From assembly GCA_023415895.1 (NCBI GenBank), contig JAEZJA010000215.1, forward strand, positions 1 to 7,916: 7,916 nucleotides of DNA, in the 5' to 3' direction. Each line of letters starts with the position of its first letter. Position 1 is the first letter of the stretch. The notes beneath the pieces were generated by a model that saw only the letters and a program-made list of their open reading frames with translations, had not been told where the DNA came from and made no database searches. The DNA is from Bacillota bacterium (GTDB lineage: Bacteria; Bacillota; Clostridia; Oscillospirales; Acutalibacteraceae). A program made the translations under genes and the position numbers. This document shows positions 5,474-7,916 of this stretch, one piece after another.

Positions 5474-6847
5474 ATGGATAAAGGCAACGGCATGGAGCTA
5501 TGTTTTTGCGTCAACAAAAATTCCGAGCCGTCGGAATTGCGAATTACGGATATCCGCACAGCGCACATTACCGGTTCACCAAAGAATTGCATACTTCTAA
5601 AAATCATAACAAATCAAGGGCTTGTCGGGTTGGGCGAGATACGGGATGCCTCCAGTAAGACCTATGCTCTGATGCTCAAGAGCCGACTAATCGGCGAGAA
5701 CCCCTGCAATGTGGAAAAGATTTTTCGCAAAATAAAGCAGTTCGGCGGGCAATCTCGCCAAGGCGGAGGCGTATCCGGCGTGGAGATCGCACTTTGGGAT
5801 CTTGCCGGAAAAGCGTGGGGGGTTCCTCTCTGGCAGATGCTGGGGGGCAAATATCGTGATCAGGTACGCGTTTATGGCGATACCGATGTGGAAGGCAAAC
5901 ACAGCGGGCACGATATGGGCCTTGCTCTTAAAAAGCGAATGGATATGGGCTTTACGCTGCTAAAAATGGATCTTGGTATCGGTCTGCTGATGGACGAACC
6001 GGGGACGATTAGCGCCCCTCTCGGCTTTATGGACGACATGAAGAACTATGCGTCACACATTCTGAATGTGCAGAGCGGCTCTGTCTCGTCCGAAATGGTC
6101 TCCCGCCAAAAAAGCTACGATATCATCAATACCGCACATCCCTTTACCGGAATTCATCTTACGGAAAAAGGCCTTGACACCCTTGAAAACTATATTAAGG
6201 AGGCAAGAGAGGTCGTAGGATACGATATTCCAATCGCCATTGACCACTTCGGTCATGTATGCGTTGAGGACGCCATACGCTTCTCGCGCAGAATCGAGAA
6301 ATACAATATTGCCTGGGTTGAGGATATGGTTCCGTGGATTTATCCCGACCAGCTCGCGCGTTTGAAGCGTTCAACAACCATTCCCGTGTGTACCGGCGAG
6401 GACATCTATCTGCTCGAAAACTTTAAACGCGTCATCGACAGCGACGCTGTTTCGTTGATACACCCCGATGTTCTCACCTGCGGCGGAGCACTGGAACTGA
6501 AAAAAATTGCCGATTATGCAGACGACCGTGGCATTGCGGTCGCCGTACATATGGCCGAAAGCCCGATTGCCTGTATGGCTGCTGTTCATACGGCGGCTGC
6601 CATGCACAACAATCTTGCTGTCGAGTTTCATTCGGTTGACTGCCCGTGGTGGGGAGATATCGTAAAAGGATTGCCTAAGCCGATCATTGAGCATGGCTTC
6701 ATCACTGTTCCGGATAAACCCGGTCTTGGTATTGACGATCTCTGCGACGACGTGATCAGCGATCACATCAACCCTGCCGATCCGGGCATGTGGGAATCGA
6801 CCGCTGCGTGGGACAGGGAGTTTTCCAATGACAGGCTGTGGAGTTGA
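5474..6847 (+). CDS. Enolase-superfamily (mandelate racemase/muconate lactonizing type) sugar-acid dehydratase-like protein
   Basis: This is a 457-residue cytoplasmic enzyme, likely an Mg-dependent dehydratase or racemase of a sugar acid. The N-terminal capping domain (about 22-130) contains GLVGLGEIRD (49-58) and SGVEIALWDLAGKAWGVPLW (101-120), both standard for the family. In the barrel, Lys164 and Asp166 (LKMD) occupy the second-strand catalytic position. Metal ligands are Asp257 (AIDHFGH), Glu283 (WVEDM) and Glu309 (TGEDIY). Asp332 (HPD) and His359 (AVHMAES) form the expected Asp-His dyad, and Glu384 lies in VEFHS. About 90 residues separate Asp166 from Asp257, against roughly 30 in mandelate racemase, so a loop of about 60 residues (near 170-235) is inserted. 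The ATG has AAAGGGGA (5459-5466) at good spacing; it adds about 20 residues before the first strand, so a later start is possible. First gene of an operon with the RraA-like and MBL-fold genes. Dehydratase is an inference; the substrate is unknown. Confidence 0.88.
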   Translation: MDKGNGMELCFCVNKNSEPSELRITDIRTAHITGSPKNCILLKIITNQGLVGLGEIRDASSKTYALMLKSRLIGENPCNVEKIFRKIKQFGGQSRQGGGVSGVEIALWDLAGKAWGVPLWQMLGGKYRDQVRVYGDTDVEGKHSGHDMGLALKKRMDMGFTLLKMDLGIGLLMDEPGTISAPLGFMDDMKNYASHILNVQSGSVSSEMVSRQKSYDIINTAHPFTGIHLTEKGLDTLENYIKEAREVVGYDIPIAIDHFGHVCVEDAIRFSRRIEKYNIAWVEDMVPWIYPDQLARLKRSTTIPVCTGEDIYLLENFKRVIDSDAVSLIHPDVLTCGGALELKKIADYADDRGIAVAVHMAESPIACMAAVHTAAAMHNNLAVEFHSVDCPWWGDIVKGLPKPIIEHGFITVPDKPGLGIDDLCDDVISDHINPADPGMWESTAAWDREFSNDRLWS

Positions 6848-6881
6848 TTCGCTATCCAATAAACACGATTCTAGATGAAAC

Positions 6882-6887
6882 AGGAGG
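6882..6887 (+). promoter_or_regulatory. Ribosome binding site fixing the start of the RraA-like gene
   Basis: AGGAGG lies 9 nt before the ATG at 6897. The in-frame ATG at 6888 directly follows this site with no spacer, so it cannot be the start. Confidence 0.8.
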
Positions 6888-6896
6888 ATGCTGCAT

Positions 6897-7799
6897 ATGA
6901 ACTTTAACAATATAGAGGATATTGTGGCGCTTACTCCCCAATGGAAGGGGGAGCGTCTGCCCGACGGAAGACCGTATGTTGCCGACAGATATTTACAAGC
7001 TCTGCGTGGGATGACGCTGGAGGAAGTGTGGAAACCAATCTTCGTACTTGGGTACGAAAGTCAGTTTGAGGGCAGGCTTAGATCCCTGCACAGCGATGGG
7101 AGAAAGCTTATCGGCAGGGCGGTGACCTGCACCTTCTGTCCGACACGTCCCGACCTTCACGAAGTGATGTTTGGAATCGGGGAACGGGAAGGTCGAAAGG
7201 GAAACTATAATCAGTGGGTGATTGACAGCCTGGTCGAAGGCGACGTGGTTGTTGCGGATATGTATGACAAGATTTACAAAGGGACCTTTCTGGGGGGCAA
7301 CCTTACCACCGCCATAAAAACCAAGACAAAGACAGGCGGCGGTGTGATCTGGGGCGGTATTCGCGATGTCGAGCAGATGGAAAAGGTGGAGGATATCCAG
7401 GTGTATTACCGTGGTATTGATCCAACGCCGATACGGGATTTTGTGATGACCGGTTTCAATACCGTCACAAGGATTGGAAACGCCGTTTGTCTGCCCGGCG
7501 ACATCGTTTTTGGCGCGGGCGGCGGCGTGCTGTTCATACCGAGTCATCTCGTGGCCGATGTTGTCGACGGCGCAGCCAAAACACATGTCAAGGATGATTT
7601 TGGCTTTGAAATGATCTCCCAAAACAAATTTACAACCGCACAGATCGATAAAAACACCTGGACCGTGGAAATGCTCGATCTGTTGATGAACTTCATCCGC
7701 AACGACCCCCGTGGGATCCCCTATCGCGATCTGGATTGGTCAAAGGAGTACGAGCTGGCCCGAAACGGCGATCCATTGGATACGCAGACAGCGTTATAA
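6897..7799 (+). CDS. RraA-family protein, enlarged, HMG/CHA-aldolase-like
   Basis: This 300-residue protein is recognised by the RraA/4-hydroxy-4-methyl-2-oxoglutarate aldolase core at about 70-222. It has LIGRAVTC (71-78), EGDVVVADM (114-122), LGGNLTTAIKTKTKTGGG (132-149), then WGGIRDVEQM (152-161), whose Arg156-Asp157 match the RD pair used for substrate and metal binding in class II pyruvate aldolases of this fold. The region continues to LPGDIVFGAGGGVLFIPSHL (199-218). Most members have an Asp or Ala-Asp before the last Gly in that strand (GDVVVADxxG), replaced here by GAGGG. RraA itself has about 160 residues and HMG aldolases about 220-240, so both ends are extended (roughly 70 and 75 residues). 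It follows the enolase-type gene by 49 nt with no terminator. A retro-aldol role on a 2-keto-3-deoxy acid made by the upstream dehydratase is plausible but unproven. It should not be annotated as an RNase E inhibitor or a menaquinone methyltransferase, labels often inherited in this family. Confidence 0.85.
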   Translation: MNFNNIEDIVALTPQWKGERLPDGRPYVADRYLQALRGMTLEEVWKPIFVLGYESQFEGRLRSLHSDGRKLIGRAVTCTFCPTRPDLHEVMFGIGEREGRKGNYNQWVIDSLVEGDVVVADMYDKIYKGTFLGGNLTTAIKTKTKTGGGVIWGGIRDVEQMEKVEDIQVYYRGIDPTPIRDFVMTGFNTVTRIGNAVCLPGDIVFGAGGGVLFIPSHLVADVVDGAAKTHVKDDFGFEMISQNKFTTAQIDKNTWTVEMLDLLMNFIRNDPRGIPYRDLDWSKEYELARNGDPLDTQTAL

Positions 7800-7811
7800 G
7801 CAGGTGTGGCA

Positions 7812-7916
7812 ATGAAAATGACATGGATAGGGCAAAGCGGCTATCATCTTTGCGACGAAACAACCAGTATCTTGATTGATCCGTATCTTTCGGATGTCGT
7901 GAATCGTGTCGCACAC
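7812..7916 (+). CDS. MBL-fold metal-dependent hydrolase, UlaG-like, 5' part only
   Basis: Only the first 35 codons are present, and the frame runs open to the window end. The peptide begins MKMTWIGQSGYHL and continues with ILIDPYLSD (20-28), the opening strands of the metallo-beta-lactamase fold as seen in UlaG-type lactonases (xWIGQxG then IDPYLSD). The metal-binding HxHxDH motif would lie beyond the edge, so catalysis cannot be judged. The ATG has AGGTG (7802-7806) 5 nt before it and follows the RraA-like stop by 12 nt, so it belongs to the same operon. A lactonase step feeding an aldonate to the enolase-type enzyme is an attractive inference; a phosphodiesterase or other MBL hydrolase is possible. 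Confidence 0.72.
   Translation, partial: MKMTWIGQSGYHLCDETTSILIDPYLSDVVNRVAH

Noticed and set aside
5379..5600. Possible leader peptide or extra small gene starting at a TTG before the enolase-type gene
   Set aside because: Only a weak purine stretch precedes the TTG, the frame runs into the enolase gene in another phase, and the peptide has no recognisable features. A short translated leader cannot be excluded.
6371..6910. Minus-strand open frame of 179 codons opposite the 3' end of the enolase-type gene
   Set aside because: It covers conserved active-site codons of the plus-strand gene and shows no family motif.
6993..7622. Minus-strand open frame of 209 codons opposite the RraA-like gene
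   Set aside because: Antisense to a conserved protein, with low-complexity His/Asn-rich composition typical of reverse-frame shadows.
1..7916. CRISPR array, insertion sequence, tRNA or riboswitch
   Set aside because: No regularly spaced repeats, transposase motifs, tRNA-like cloverleaf or recognisable aptamer core was seen on either strand.

Overview
The window looks like a sugar or sugar-acid utilisation locus from a member of the Bacillota, probably an uncultured anaerobic clostridium or a Paenibacillus-like relative. That placement is inferred from strong GGAGG-type ribosome binding sites, sigma-A-type promoters, a LplB/LplC-type permease pair with no dedicated ATPase gene, and two AraC-family regulators. 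No rRNA, tRNA, CRISPR, IS element or phage gene is visible.

Layout, left to right. Positions 62-1926 on the minus strand hold two carbohydrate ABC transporter permeases, LplC-like and LplB-like. They have their own near-consensus promoter at about 1989-2017, preceded by a perfect 8-bp direct repeat with a 20-bp period. A strong rho-independent terminator (2058-2097, minus) separates them from a GH109-like Gfo/Idh/MocA NAD-dependent enzyme (2155-3384, minus). Divergent from that enzyme is a first AraC-family regulator (3514-4323, plus). It converges on a second, unrelated AraC-family regulator (4347-5255, minus). Divergent from the second regulator is a plus-strand operon: an enolase-superfamily (mandelate racemase/muconate lactonizing type) sugar-acid dehydratase-like protein (5474-6847), an enlarged RraA/HMG-aldolase-like protein (6897-7799), and the first 35 codons of an MBL-fold, UlaG-like hydrolase (from 7812, cut by the window edge).

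How the genes may work together (inference). The permeases would import an oligosaccharide or modified sugar. The GH109-like enzyme would cleave or oxidise it by NAD-dependent redox chemistry inside the cell. The plus-strand operon has the ingredients of a lactone-to-aldonate-to-2-keto-3-deoxy-acid-to-aldol-cleavage route: MBL lactonase, enolase-type dehydratase, RraA-type aldolase. Two promoters carry tandem repeats with the same 20-bp period and the same 3-bp gap to the -35 position, which suits AraC-type activators acting on both arms of the locus. The substrate cannot be named from sequence alone.
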